Assembly (NCBI GenBank): GCA_041665305.1 | Contig: JBAYJD010000011.1 | Span: 1 to 64,000, forward strand | Length of the DNA: 64,000 nucleotides | Origin: YA12-FULL-51-18 sp041665305 | Lineage (GTDB): Bacteria; Elusimicrobiota; Elusimicrobia; Elusimicrobiales; UBA9959 | Reading direction: 5' to 3' | Part shown: in pieces, positions 24,437 through 33,401 of the stretch | Layout of the letters: every line of letters starts with the position of its first letter | Position numbering within the stretch: the stretch's first letter is position 1 | The notes under the pieces: model-generated | The model's database searches: none | Seen by the model: only the letters and a program-made list of their open reading frames with translations | Told to the model about the DNA's origin: nothing | Translations under genes and position numbers: made by a program

Positions 24437-25486
24437 ATGAAAAGCGTGCTTTTGGCGAATTTTTGCGACTGTCCGGAAAATTTACACTTTGAGCAGGCTT
24501 TTATCCGGGCTTTCAAGGGCCGTCCCGGCATAAGCCTGGACATAGTCCATGATTTCCAGTTCGCGTACCCTTTCATAAAAAAATCGCCTCCGCCCGGAGG
24601 CCGCCGCGTCCGATATACGGCTCCGGCGGACCTTAAGCGCGAACTGCGCGGTTCCTACGATCTGCTGGCGGCGCTGGATTTTCCCAAACGGAAAACCTGC
24701 GCGGCGCCCTTTTTGCGTTTGCTCGGGGAACTTCCCTGCGCCGAAAAAATATTCATAGCCAATCATCTGCTTCCGATGCCGGGGCATAACCCCACCGCGG
24801 ATATAATCAGAAAACTCGGCCTTTTGAGCGTTATGGACCGCGCTTTTATACTTGAATTCGACGATCCCGCGCTGTGGGCCGGGCTGGGGCTCAAGGCGGG
24901 CCGGATGCTTAAACGCGGCTATGCCGTAGACTGCCTTTATTACAGTCCCGCTCCGGCCGCGCCCGGCGACGGAGTTTTTTCCGCCGGGTCCGCCGGCAGG
25001 GATTTCTTGAAACTGGCGCGGGCGGCGGGGCGGGCCGGCGCCGCGCTCACCATCTTCACGGATACGGCGCTCCCTCCGTTCGAGGCCGCGCCGGGGACGC
25101 CCGTTCTGGCGGCCCCGCTGGCCGAAAACCTGCCCCGCCTTAGGGCCGCGGTGCGGGAAGCCGGGGCGGTCGCCATACCCGTGACCGACGGACACATTAA
25201 CGGCGCCGCCGGGAACACCATCGCTTTTATCGCCATGGCATGCGGCCGTCCGGTCGTTATCAGAAGGACCCCGTACCTGGAACGGTTTATAAAGGACGGC
25301 GAGACCGGATTTTTTTACGAAAGCCTGACGGTCCAGGAACTTTCGCGCCAGCTCAAGCGGGCGCTTTCCCTGGGGCCCGCGGCCTCCCGCCTGCTTTCGA
25401 AGGCCGCGCGCGCGGCGGTCCTTGAAAAGGCCTCTCTCGACGCTTTTACGGAGAGTTTCAGGGATAAATTTGTTTTAATAAAATAA
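24437..25486 (+). CDS. Glycosyltransferase-like protein
   Basis: This 349-aa protein has no signal peptide. The C-terminal half resembles GT-B glycosyltransferases of the GT4 type: GAAGNTIAFIAMACGRPVVI, followed by DGETGFFYESLTVQELSRQL, the usual donor-sugar-binding region. The N-terminal half begins MKSVLLANFCDCPENLHFEQ and is less typical. The sugar donor and acceptor cannot be predicted. No strong ribosome site is seen at 24437. It stands alone between the protease gene and a short inverted-repeat element. Confidence 0.7.
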   Translation: MKSVLLANFCDCPENLHFEQAFIRAFKGRPGISLDIVHDFQFAYPFIKKSPPPGGRRVRYTAPADLKRELRGSYDLLAALDFPKRKTCAAPFLRLLGELPCAEKIFIANHLLPMPGHNPTADIIRKLGLLSVMDRAFILEFDDPALWAGLGLKAGRMLKRGYAVDCLYYSPAPAAPGDGVFSAGSAGRDFLKLARAAGRAGAALTIFTDTALPPFEAAPGTPVLAAPLAENLPRLRAAVREAGAVAIPVTDGHINGAAGNTIAFIAMACGRPVVIRRTPYLERFIKDGETGFFYESLTVQELSRQLKRALSLGPAASRLLSKAARAAVLEKASLDAFTESFRDKFVLIK

Positions 25487-25501
25487 TTTGTTAGAATCTT
25501 T

Positions 25502-25560
25502 TAGGAGCCTGTCCGGCATAAGGTTTTTAGCCAAAATTCCTTATGTGGGACAGACTCCTA
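25502..25560. repeat. Inverted-repeat element, short deleted form
   Basis: This 59-bp hairpin has TAGGAGCCTGTCCGGCATAA on the left and the imperfect complement on the right (ends CAGACTCCTA). The inner bases (AAGGTTTTTAGCC / CCAAAATTCC) match the two inner flanks of the 133-bp copies in opposite order. It is thus an internally deleted derivative in inverted orientation. Confidence 0.75.
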
Positions 25561-25651
25561 TGGTCGTGGTCGCGCCGCTCTTTAAAAAAACTCACCTTTA
25601 ACATAAATCCGGTCCTCCGCCGCGCGGACGGACCGAACCCGGAGGCAGCCA

Positions 25652-26818
25652 ATGTCCTACTTTATAGGCCGTAACAGAGAAGCAAGACAAACTTATGGTT
25701 TTGACGAGGTCGCGCTTGTCCCAGGCAATATCGGGGTCGATCCCGACGATACCGACATCTCTTTCAACATAGGCGATATCAAATTCAAAATGCCGTTCCT
25801 GGCCTCCGCCATGGACGGCGTGGTCAATACCCGGTTCGCCTCGGCCATGAACAAACTGGGCGGGCTGGCCGTGCTCAATCTCGACGGCATAAACACCCGC
25901 TACGAGGATCCGGAAGAAGCCGTGGACATGATAGTCAACTGCGAACCAGGCAAAACCACCGAAGTCTTCCAGAAGATCTACAAAGAACCGGTCAAGCTCA
26001 AACTCATCGCCCGCCGGGTGGAAGAAATAAAAAAAGCCAAAGTGCCCTGCGCCGTGTCCTGTATCCCGCAGAACGCCGGCGAGTTCGGCCCGATAGCGAA
26101 GGAGGCCGGCGCGGACATTTTCGTGGTGCAGGCCACCGTGATCACCATCAAGTTCGAATCGACGCGGCAGAAAACGCTGGATATCGCCAAGTTCGTGAAA
26201 AGCATGAAGATCCCCGTCGTGGCCGGCAACTGCGTCACCTACCGCGTGGCGCTTGAGCTGATCGATACGGGCGTGGCCGGGCTTCTGGTCGGGGTCGGCC
26301 CCGGCGCGGCGTGCACCACCCGCGGCGTCATAGGCCTCGGCGTGCCGCAGGTGACCGCCACCGTGGATTGCGCGGCGGCCAGGGATTTCCATTATAAAAA
26401 GACGGGCAGATATGTGCCCATCATCACCGACGGCGGGATGCATAACGGAGGGGATGTCTGCAAATCCATCGCTTCCGGCGCCGACGCCGTGATGATCGGC
26501 TCCCCTTTCGCCAAAGCTTCCGAGGCCCCCGGCAAGGGCTATCACTGGGGCATGGCCACCCCGCACGCCAATCTTCCGCGCGGCACCCGCGTCCATGTGG
26601 GCGTCACCGGCTCCATAGAGGAAATACTTTTCGGCCCGGCGCGCGTGGATGACGGCAGCCAGAACCTGGTCGGAGCGCTCAGGACTTCCATGGGGGCTTT
26701 GGGTTGTCATAACATCCGGGAGATGCAGCTGGCCCAGATCATAATCGCCCCTTCCATCAAAAGCGAAGGCAAGCTCCTGCAAAGGGCCCAGGTGGTCGGC
26801 ATGGGGAAGACCAAATAG
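25652..26818 (+). CDS. guaB3: GuaB3-type IMP dehydrogenase-like protein (no CBS domains)
   Basis: This 388-aa TIM-barrel protein has the IMPDH catalytic loop GPGAACTTRGVIGLGVPQ, with the nucleophilic Cys near residue 220, and ITDGGMHNGGDVCKS phosphate-binding residues. The two CBS domains of canonical GuaB are absent and the N-terminus (YGFDEVALVPG) is of the GuaB3 type. IMPDH oxidises IMP to XMP, feeding guaA, which lies immediately downstream; GMP reductase activity is an alternative for CBS-less relatives. GGAGG (25641-25645) precedes the ATG by 6 nt. Context strongly favours the guanine branch. Confidence 0.85.
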   Translation: MSYFIGRNREARQTYGFDEVALVPGNIGVDPDDTDISFNIGDIKFKMPFLASAMDGVVNTRFASAMNKLGGLAVLNLDGINTRYEDPEEAVDMIVNCEPGKTTEVFQKIYKEPVKLKLIARRVEEIKKAKVPCAVSCIPQNAGEFGPIAKEAGADIFVVQATVITIKFESTRQKTLDIAKFVKSMKIPVVAGNCVTYRVALELIDTGVAGLLVGVGPGAACTTRGVIGLGVPQVTATVDCAAARDFHYKKTGRYVPIITDGGMHNGGDVCKSIASGADAVMIGSPFAKASEAPGKGYHWGMATPHANLPRGTRVHVGVTGSIEEILFGPARVDDGSQNLVGALRTSMGALGCHNIREMQLAQIIIAPSIKSEGKLLQRAQVVGMGKTK

Positions 26819-26863
26819 CGATCCGGGCCGGTTCCCGCCGCCGTAAGATGAGCGGAGGAAGAA

Positions 26864-28423
26864 TTGAACGCCGCGCCGCGGGAAACTTTCATGGACCAGA
26901 TACTTATCCTTGATTTCGGCAGCCAGTATACGCAGCTTATCGCCAGGCGTCTGCGCAGTTTGCGCGTCTATTGCGAGATCCTGCCCTTCAGGACCCCCGT
27001 GGAGGAGATCCTGAGCCGCGCTCCTAAAGGCATAATCCTTTCCGGAGGCCCCTCCAGCGTCTACGACAAGGACGCTCCCGTCCCCGACCCGGCCGTTCTC
27101 AGCCTCGGCATTCCCGTGCTGGGCATCTGCTACGGCATGCAGCTTATAGCGCGCGGGATGGGCGCCAGGGTCCATAAGGCTTCCAGGCGCGAATACGGAT
27201 GCTCCAGGCTGAGGGTCCGCGGCCGGTCCGTCCTGTTCGGCGGCGTGCCGAAGGACCTTCAGGTATGGATGAGCCACGGCGACGAGGTCAAGGCCGCGCC
27301 GCATGGCTTCAGGGTGACGGCCGGAACCCCGGATGTGCCGGTCGCCGCCATGGAATGTCCGGAACGGGGCCTGTATTCGGTTCAGTTCCACCCGGAAGTC
27401 CATCACACAGGCCACGGCGGAAGGATCCTGGAAAATTTCGCGCGCCGTATAGCCGGTTATAAAGAGCGCTGGACCCCCGCGTCGTTCCTGGAAGGCGCCG
27501 TGGCCGGCATAAAGAACCAGGTGGGGAAAGGAACCGTGATCTGCGCTCTGTCGGGCGGGGTGGATTCTTCCGTGGCGGCCGTCCTGGCCCACCGCGCCGT
27601 CGGCGGGCAGCTTCGCTGCGTTTTCGTGGACACCGGACTGCTGCGCGTCGGCGACCGGGAAAGGATGAAGGAAGTTTTTCTTAAAAAGTTCCGGTTCAAC
27701 CTTAAAATAGTGGACGCTTCCAAGCTTTTTCTGGGCCGGTTGAAAGGCGTGGCGTCGCCTGAAAAGAAAAGAAAAATAATAGGCCATGCGTTCATCGAGG
27801 TTTTTGAACGGGAGGCTGAAAAAATAAAAGGCGCAAGGTTCCTGGCGCAGGGCACGCTTTATCCCGATGTGATCGAGTCCGTCTCCGTGAAAGGCCCGTC
27901 CGCCGTGATCAAGAGCCACCATAATGTCGGCGGCCTGCCCGCTAAAATGGGACTTGAACTGGTGGAACCGCTGCGTTTCCTTTTTAAGGATGAAGTGCGC
28001 GAGCTGGGACGGGGCCTGAAGATCCCCGAGGAGATCCTGATGCAGCACCCTTTCCCGGGTCCGGGCCTGGCCATCCGGGTGCTGGGCGAGGTGACCGGCG
28101 AGCGGCTGGCCGTTCTGGGCCGGGCCGATCTTATAATGCGCCAGGAAATACGATCGTTCGGCTGGTATTCGAAGATCTGGCAGGCTTTCTGCGTGCTGCT
28201 CCCCATAAGGACCGTGGGAGTCATGGGCGATGAGCGCTCGTACGAGAATGTCATAGCCGTGCGCTGCGTGAGTTCCGTGGACGGCATGACGGCCGACTGG
28301 TCCCAGCTGCCCTATGAATTGATGCGCCGCATCTCCGCCCGGATCGTAAGCGAGGTTAAGGGCGTGAACAGGATAGTTTACGACATTACCTCCAAGCCCC
28401 CGGCCACCATAGAGTGGGAATAA
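26864..28423 (+). CDS. guaA: GMP synthase (glutamine-hydrolysing)
   Basis: This 519-aa protein converts XMP to GMP. The glutamine amidotransferase domain (ILDFGSQYTQLIARRL, Cys in GICYGMQ, His/Glu in QFHPEVHH) is followed by the ATP pyrophosphatase P-loop ALSGGVDSSVAA and the C-terminal dimerisation domain ending VYDITSKPPATIEWE. The TTG at 26864 has GGAGG (26854-26858) 5 nt upstream and is preferred; ATG at 26891 is the conventional alternative and gives MDQILILDFG. It follows guaB3 by 45 nt, probably one operon. Its stop codon begins a terminator hairpin. Confidence 0.95.
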   Translation: MNAAPRETFMDQILILDFGSQYTQLIARRLRSLRVYCEILPFRTPVEEILSRAPKGIILSGGPSSVYDKDAPVPDPAVLSLGIPVLGICYGMQLIARGMGARVHKASRREYGCSRLRVRGRSVLFGGVPKDLQVWMSHGDEVKAAPHGFRVTAGTPDVPVAAMECPERGLYSVQFHPEVHHTGHGGRILENFARRIAGYKERWTPASFLEGAVAGIKNQVGKGTVICALSGGVDSSVAAVLAHRAVGGQLRCVFVDTGLLRVGDRERMKEVFLKKFRFNLKIVDASKLFLGRLKGVASPEKKRKIIGHAFIEVFEREAEKIKGARFLAQGTLYPDVIESVSVKGPSAVIKSHHNVGGLPAKMGLELVEPLRFLFKDEVRELGRGLKIPEEILMQHPFPGPGLAIRVLGEVTGERLAVLGRADLIMRQEIRSFGWYSKIWQAFCVLLPIRTVGVMGDERSYENVIAVRCVSSVDGMTADWSQLPYELMRRISARIVSEVKGVNRIVYDITSKPPATIEWE

Positions 28424-28445
28424 AAAGGAGCTTGGCTCCTTTTTA
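28421..28445 (+). terminator. Terminator whose stem includes the guaA stop codon
   Basis: TAAAAAGGAGC (28421-28431) pairs perfectly with GCTCCTTTTTA (28435-28445) across a 3-nt loop. The first triplet is the guaA stop. The near-identical stem occurs at the end of purF (34734-34760). Confidence 0.85.
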
Positions 28446-28479
28446 CCGCGGCGGAGATAAGACGGAAGGGCTCTAAATT

Positions 28480-28923
28480 ATGATCGACATACTCATCGAA
28501 CTTGTAAAAAGGGTCCTGGAAAAGGACGAAAAAAGCAGAAAATTCGCCGTAACCCTGGCCGACAGTTATCTGCGCCGCATAAGCCGTTTTCAGGACCAGC
28601 TGGTGCTGCTGGGCATCGCCCTGAATTTTACCGCCGCGGGCTGTATGCTGGCGATCAGGAAGGATTGTTTGAACGGGACCGTCCCGTTCTTCGGCGCGGC
28701 GGCGATGGTTTTCTTCGTCAACATGCTCCTCGCCAAGCTTTATTCCAACGAACACCGGACCACAAAACTGCTGTTCGCCAGGTATCCCGAACTGGAGCTT
28801 ATCATGGTGGGGGATAAAAGCTGGAGCAATTTCAAAGTGCTGGCGAAAGTGTTCCAATATGTCCAGACCGGCTGGTTGTTGTGCGCCGCGTTCCTGGGGT
28901 ATTCTCTGATAAGGGGGAATTGA
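28480..28923 (+). CDS. Small membrane protein in the purine cluster, unknown
   Basis: This 147-aa protein has an N-terminal charged amphipathic helix, two or three hydrophobic segments (about 40-58, 68-86 and 125-143) and a cytoplasmic-looking stretch between. No family recognised. ATG at 28480 follows GGAAGGG. It is placed between guaA and purC, and its stop lies a few bases before the purC start. Such conserved-context small membrane proteins are sometimes unrelated to the pathway; no role in purine synthesis can be inferred from sequence. Confidence 0.65.
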   Translation: MIDILIELVKRVLEKDEKSRKFAVTLADSYLRRISRFQDQLVLLGIALNFTAAGCMLAIRKDCLNGTVPFFGAAAMVFFVNMLLAKLYSNEHRTTKLLFARYPELELIMVGDKSWSNFKVLAKVFQYVQTGWLLCAAFLGYSLIRGN

Positions 28924-28930
28924 TCTGAAA

Positions 28931-29782
28931 TTGATACACCAGGGCAAAGTCCGGGACCTTTACGAGGCCGGGGAACAATATCTCCTTATCGTTTCCTCCG
29001 ACAGGCTGTCCGCTTTTGACTGCGTCCTCCCGACCGCGATCCCCGGCAAGGGCGAGATCCTTAACAAACTCAGCCTTTTCTGGTTCGAGCGCACCGCCCA
29101 CATCATAAAGAACCATGTGGTTTCCGCCGATCTTGAAGAGATAAAAAAATATCTGCCGGGCTTGGAACCGGATGAAAAATATTTAAAAGGCCGCGCCATG
29201 CTGGTCCGCAGGACGAAGCGCGTGGATTTTGAATGTATCGTGCGCGGTTATCTGGCGGGTTCGGGCTGGAAAGAATACCTGAAAACCGGCGGCATTTGCG
29301 GCATAAAGCTGCCGGCGGGCCTGAAGGAAGCGCAAAAACTGCCGGAGCCGGTCTTCACCCCGACCAGCAAGGCCGACCGGGGCCACGACGAAAATGTTTC
29401 GTTCGAGGAGATGTCCGCGGCGCTCGGGGCCGGTCTTGCGCAAGAAATACGGGCTAAAAGCCTGGCCCTGTACGGGTTTGCCGCGGAGTACAGCGCGCGC
29501 AGGGGTATTTTGCTCGCGGACACCAAATTCGAGTTCGGCACGCTTAACGGGGAACTTCTCCTTATAGACGAGGCGCTCACGCCGGATTCCTCAAGGTTCT
29601 GGGACGCCGCGGCTTATGAACCGGGCCGGAGCCCGGACAGCTACGATAAGCAATTCGTGCGGAACTGGCTGGAGCGGTCCGGCTGGGACAAGGTCCCGCC
29701 GGCCCCGCCGCTGCCCGCCGCCGTGGTCGAAGCCACCGTCTCAAAGTATCTGGAAGCCCTGCATAAACTTACCGGCCTATGA
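28931..29782 (+). CDS. purC: SAICAR synthase (phosphoribosylaminoimidazole-succinocarboxamide synthase)
   Basis: This 283-aa enzyme joins CAIR and aspartate using ATP (purine step 7). Family motifs: HQGKVRDLYE, SSDRLSAFDCVLP (nucleotide/CAIR binding), VRGYLAGSGWKEY, and DTKFEFG with DEALTPDSSRFW. It is of the longer, yeast-like ~290-residue type. The start is uncertain: TTG at 28931 is the listed start, but the ribosome site AAGGGGG (28911-28917) is 13 nt away, whereas a CTG at 28925 is 7 nt away and would give the family-like N-terminus MKLIHQGKVRD. Stop overlaps the purS ATG (ATGA). Confidence 0.93.
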   Translation: MIHQGKVRDLYEAGEQYLLIVSSDRLSAFDCVLPTAIPGKGEILNKLSLFWFERTAHIIKNHVVSADLEEIKKYLPGLEPDEKYLKGRAMLVRRTKRVDFECIVRGYLAGSGWKEYLKTGGICGIKLPAGLKEAQKLPEPVFTPTSKADRGHDENVSFEEMSAALGAGLAQEIRAKSLALYGFAAEYSARRGILLADTKFEFGTLNGELLLIDEALTPDSSRFWDAAAYEPGRSPDSYDKQFVRNWLERSGWDKVPPAPPLPAAVVEATVSKYLEALHKLTGL

Positions 29783-30225
29783 TCATTGAAGTCTGGACCA
29801 AAGGAAAGTATGCGGCGAGCGAAGAAGCGGCCCTTCTGGCCCGGCTGCGCGCCGCCGGCTTGAAGCTCGGCGGGGTAAAACTTTCCCGGCTTTATAAGGT
29901 GGAGGCCACCTGGCCCGGGAAGGATTTTGAACGACTGGGCGCGGAACTCCTGGCCGACAAAATAACCGAATCGTATACCCTTTCAAACCGCCCGGGCCTT
30001 AAAGGCCTTTACCGGGTGGAGGTTTGGCTTAAAAATTCCGCCACCGATGTCGTCGGCGAGTCGGTGAAGGAGGCGATCCACGATCTGCTCGGCCGGTCTC
30101 CCGCCGCCGTGCGCTTCGGCCGCGCCTATTACGCCTTCCGTACCGAAGAAAAAAAACTCCGGGCCGCGGTCGCCAAAACCCTGGTCAACGAAACCGTGAA
30201 TGTTTTCGGGATAAAGAAGATCTGA
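29779..30225 (+). CDS. purS: Tandem-domain PurS (FGAM synthase small subunit, two PurS units)
   Basis: This 148-aa protein is about twice the usual ~80 residues. Residues 1-70 (IIEVWTKGKYAASEEAALLARL...) and 76-148 (YRVEVWLKNSATDVVGESVKEAIHDLL...) each resemble a PurS unit. PurS bridges small PurL and the PurQ glutaminase, normally as a dimer of single-domain chains. A fused double unit would supply that dimer in one chain. It overlaps purC by ATGA and purL by TGATG, so the three are translationally coupled. PurS is short and divergent, so the assignment leans on context plus the second-half match. Confidence 0.8.
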   Translation: MIIEVWTKGKYAASEEAALLARLRAAGLKLGGVKLSRLYKVEATWPGKDFERLGAELLADKITESYTLSNRPGLKGLYRVEVWLKNSATDVVGESVKEAIHDLLGRSPAAVRFGRAYYAFRTEEKKLRAAVAKTLVNETVNVFGIKKI

Positions 30226-32618
30226 TGGAAAACTGCGAAGAACTGCTTAAAAAATTCACCGCGCTGGACGGCGCCGGCCTGGCCGCCCTTGATAAGGCCT
30301 ACGGCTGGTCGCTTAACGCGGCGGAGCTGCGTCAGGCGCAGGCGCATTTCAAAAAGATCCGGCGCGAGCCCGTCCGCGGCGAACTGGAATCCATAGCCCA
30401 GACCTGGTCGGAGCACTGCAAACATAAAACTTTTTCCGGCCCGGTCAGGTTCAGTTCCGGCGGGAAAGTCAAAAAATATAAGAACCTTTTTAAAGAGACC
30501 ATAGTAAAAGCCACCAGGAGGCTGAACAGGCCGTGGTGCCTGTCGGTCTTTAAGGATAATGCCGGCATCGTGGAGTTCGGCAGGGATAAAAAATGGGGCC
30601 TGGCTTTCAAGGCCGAGACCCATAACCATCCGTGCGCCGTGGAGCCTTACGGCGGGGCCGAGACCGGGGTCGGCGGCGTCATCCGCGACATCCTGGGCGT
30701 GGGCCTGGGCGCCAAGCCGGTCCTGAACACCGACAATTTCTGCTTCGGCCGGCTGGATTCCAAAGCCAGGCTGCCCAAGAACGCCCTGGGCGCGGAGCGC
30801 GTGTTCCGCGGCGTGGTGGACGGCGTGCGCGATTACGGCAACCGCATGGGCATCCCCACGGCTTCAGGCGGCATTTATTTCGACGAGGGCTATCTTCTAA
30901 ACCCGCTGGTCTATGTCGGCTGCGTCGGGCTTATCCCCGCGGATAAGATAGAGAAAAAGGTCCGCCCGGGGGACCTTATCGTTTCCATCGGCGGGCGCAC
31001 CGGCCGCGACGGCATCCACGGCGCCACTTTTTCCTCGGCCAGCATAGAAGAGGAGACCACCGCCTCCGCCGTGCAGATAGGCCATGCGATAAACGAAAAA
31101 AAGGTCCTGGATGTCCTGATGCGCGCGCGCGACCTGGGCCTTTACGACGCCCTGACCGATTGCGGCGCCGGAGGCTTCTCTTCGGCCATCGGCGAACTGG
31201 GCTGCGAAACCGGCGCGCATGTGCGCCTTGAGAACGCCGGCTTAAAGGACACGCGCATAGAGCCCTGGGAGATCTGGGTCTCCGAATCCCAGGAAAGGAT
31301 GATCCTGGCCGTTCCGCCTGAAAAGCTCCCGGCCCTGGAAGATCTCCTTAATTCCGAGAACTGCGAATATTGCGTTCTGGGCGAATTTACCTCCGACGGC
31401 CGGCTGCTGGTCACCTTTAACAACGAGGCGGTGGTGGACCTGTCCATGGATTTTCTGCACGAAGGCGTGCCTAATTTTGAAAAAAAAGCGTCGTATGTCC
31501 CTCCCGGAATTTCCAACAGGCCGCCCAGGGCCCCGGGCAAAAGCCATGCCTTGGTGCTGAAGCGGCTGCTGGCCCACCCCAATATCTGCTCAAGGCACTC
31601 CGTCATCACGCAGTACGACCATGAAGTGCAGGGCGGCACCGTCATAAAACCGCTGCAGGGCAGGTCCGGAGACGGGCCCGGCGACGCCACGGTCATCTGG
31701 CCGCATAGCGCGACCGGCGATCTCAAGGACTTCTCCGGTTTCGCCGTGACGCACGGCTTCAATCCCGCCGCCGGCAGGCTGGACCCGTATCAGATGGCTT
31801 TATATTCCGTGGACGAGGCTGTGCGGAATTTGTTGTGCTCCGGAGCCGAGGTTTCAAGGACGGCCTTGCTGGATAATTTCTGCGTGGCCAGTCCGCGCGA
31901 CCCGAAGGTGATGGGCGCCCTGACGCTGGCCGCGGAAGGCTGCCATGACGCCGCCGTCGGTTACGGCGCTCCTTTTATTTCCGGCAAAGACAGCTTTTAC
32001 AATCAGTCGAAGGACGCGGCGGGCAGGGATTACCCTATACCTCTTTCCCTGCTTATCTCGGCCGTGGCTCCGGTGGAAGATGTCCGCAAGGCGATCACCA
32101 TTAATTTCAAAGAAGCCGGGGATCCCGTTTACCTTGCCGGCGTCAATAGAAAAGGCCTGGGGGGCTCCGTCTACGGCGAACTGTACGAGTCCGGCAATAA
32201 TTACCTGAGCCCGGTGGAAATAAAAGCCGCCGTAAGGCTTTACGGAGCGGTGTTGAAAGCCGTCAAGAACGGTTTTGTCCGCGCCGCGCACGATGTTTCG
32301 CAGGGCGGCCTGGCCGTTACCCTGGCGGAGATGGCGTTCTCCGGCGAATTGGGGGCGGACTTGGACCTAGGCGGCGCCGCTTCGGAACGCGGCCTGTCGG
32401 AGCTGGAACTTTTGTTCGGCGAGTCGCCTTCGCGGCTGGCGCTTGAGGTCGTTAAAGGAAAAGAACGGGAGTTCCTTAAGCTGGTCAGGGGTCTGCCGGT
32501 TAAAAAGATCGGTTTTGTCGGCGCGGGCCCGGCGCTGGAGCTCCGTCTCGGGGCAAAGCGGCTTATAAGGGAGGACTTCCGGGCCCTTAAACGCTGCTGG
32601 AAAAGAGAGCTGCTTTAA
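30225..32618 (+). CDS. purL: FGAM synthase subunit PurL (small-type)
   Basis: This 797-aa protein is the ATP-dependent synthetase subunit of phosphoribosylformylglycinamidine synthase. Signatures: ESIAQTWSEHCKHKTF (about residues 45-60), KAETHNHPCAVEPYGGAETGVGGV, GGRTGRDGIHGATFSS, CGAGGFSSAIGE, and in the second half AAHDVSQGGLAVTLAEMAF. It is slightly longer than usual small PurL (about 740). It requires PurS and PurQ, both adjacent. The start ATG overlaps the purS stop (TGATG). Confidence 0.95.
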   Translation: MENCEELLKKFTALDGAGLAALDKAYGWSLNAAELRQAQAHFKKIRREPVRGELESIAQTWSEHCKHKTFSGPVRFSSGGKVKKYKNLFKETIVKATRRLNRPWCLSVFKDNAGIVEFGRDKKWGLAFKAETHNHPCAVEPYGGAETGVGGVIRDILGVGLGAKPVLNTDNFCFGRLDSKARLPKNALGAERVFRGVVDGVRDYGNRMGIPTASGGIYFDEGYLLNPLVYVGCVGLIPADKIEKKVRPGDLIVSIGGRTGRDGIHGATFSSASIEEETTASAVQIGHAINEKKVLDVLMRARDLGLYDALTDCGAGGFSSAIGELGCETGAHVRLENAGLKDTRIEPWEIWVSESQERMILAVPPEKLPALEDLLNSENCEYCVLGEFTSDGRLLVTFNNEAVVDLSMDFLHEGVPNFEKKASYVPPGISNRPPRAPGKSHALVLKRLLAHPNICSRHSVITQYDHEVQGGTVIKPLQGRSGDGPGDATVIWPHSATGDLKDFSGFAVTHGFNPAAGRLDPYQMALYSVDEAVRNLLCSGAEVSRTALLDNFCVASPRDPKVMGALTLAAEGCHDAAVGYGAPFISGKDSFYNQSKDAAGRDYPIPLSLLISAVAPVEDVRKAITINFKEAGDPVYLAGVNRKGLGGSVYGELYESGNNYLSPVEIKAAVRLYGAVLKAVKNGFVRAAHDVSQGGLAVTLAEMAFSGELGADLDLGGAASERGLSELELLFGESPSRLALEVVKGKEREFLKLVRGLPVKKIGFVGAGPALELRLGAKRLIREDFRALKRCWKRELL

Positions 32619-32633
32619 GCGGGACCGGTTTTT

Positions 32634-33377
32634 ATGAAACGACCTAAAGCCATAATTTTAAGGGGAACGGGCACTAACTGCGACATTGAGACCAGGACCT
32701 CCTTCGCCTATGTCGGAGCCCGGGCCGAGCTTGTGCACCTTAACGAACTGCTGGCCGGAAAAAAGAAAGTTCTTGATTACGACATCATGGCTTTTCCGGG
32801 GGGGTTTTCGTACGGGGACGATATTTCGGCCGGAAAGATCTTTGCCGTGAAGCTGGCGCGCCTGGCCTCGGAGTTCGGAAAATTCATCAAAGACGGCCGG
32901 CCGGTCATAGGCATCTGCAACGGTTTCCAGATACTCGTGAAAACGGGTTTCCTGCCGGAAAACAAGGGCAATATCCAGCTTTCCACGCTTTACACCAACG
33001 ACTGCGGCCAGTTTCTGGCCAAATGGATAAAACTGAAGGTGAATAAGAGCAGCCCCTGTATTTTCACCAGGGGCCTGCCGGATGAAATAGAACTGCCTAT
33101 GGCGCACGGGGAAGGCAAATTTATCATGGAAGATAAAAAAGCGCTGGCGGGCCTTCTGAAGGCCGAGCTGCATGCGCTGACTTACGCCGAGAATCCCAAC
33201 GGCTCCATGCACGACATCGCCGGCGTAACCACGCGCCTCGGCGCCTGCCTGGGCCTGATGCCGCATCCCGAAAGGAATTTTTTCGCGGTACAGCATCCGG
33301 ACCGGCCCGCCGTTCTCAGGGAAGCTGCGGCCGTCGGCTACCACTTCTTCAAGAACGCAGTGGACTATGTCGGGTAA
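32634..33377 (+). CDS. purQ: FGAM synthase glutaminase subunit PurQ
   Basis: This 247-aa class I glutamine amidotransferase has the nucleophilic Cys in GICNGFQI (about residue 97), the catalytic His/Glu in MPHPERNFF, and the FPGGFSYGDD oxyanion region. It delivers ammonia to PurL through PurS. It starts 15 nt after purL, with GGGACCGG just upstream, and belongs to the same operon. Confidence 0.95.
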   Translation: MKRPKAIILRGTGTNCDIETRTSFAYVGARAELVHLNELLAGKKKVLDYDIMAFPGGFSYGDDISAGKIFAVKLARLASEFGKFIKDGRPVIGICNGFQILVKTGFLPENKGNIQLSTLYTNDCGQFLAKWIKLKVNKSSPCIFTRGLPDEIELPMAHGEGKFIMEDKKALAGLLKAELHALTYAENPNGSMHDIAGVTTRLGACLGLMPHPERNFFAVQHPDRPAVLREAAAVGYHFFKNAVDYVG

Positions 33378-33401
33378 AATTCATGCAAAAGGAAACAGCC
33401 T

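Noticed and set aside
25598..28048. 816-codon open frame on the minus strand opposite guaB3 and guaA
   Set aside because: It lies wholly antisense to two well-recognised enzymes, has the His/Gly/Arg-rich composition of a shadow frame in GC-rich DNA, and has no recognisable domain.
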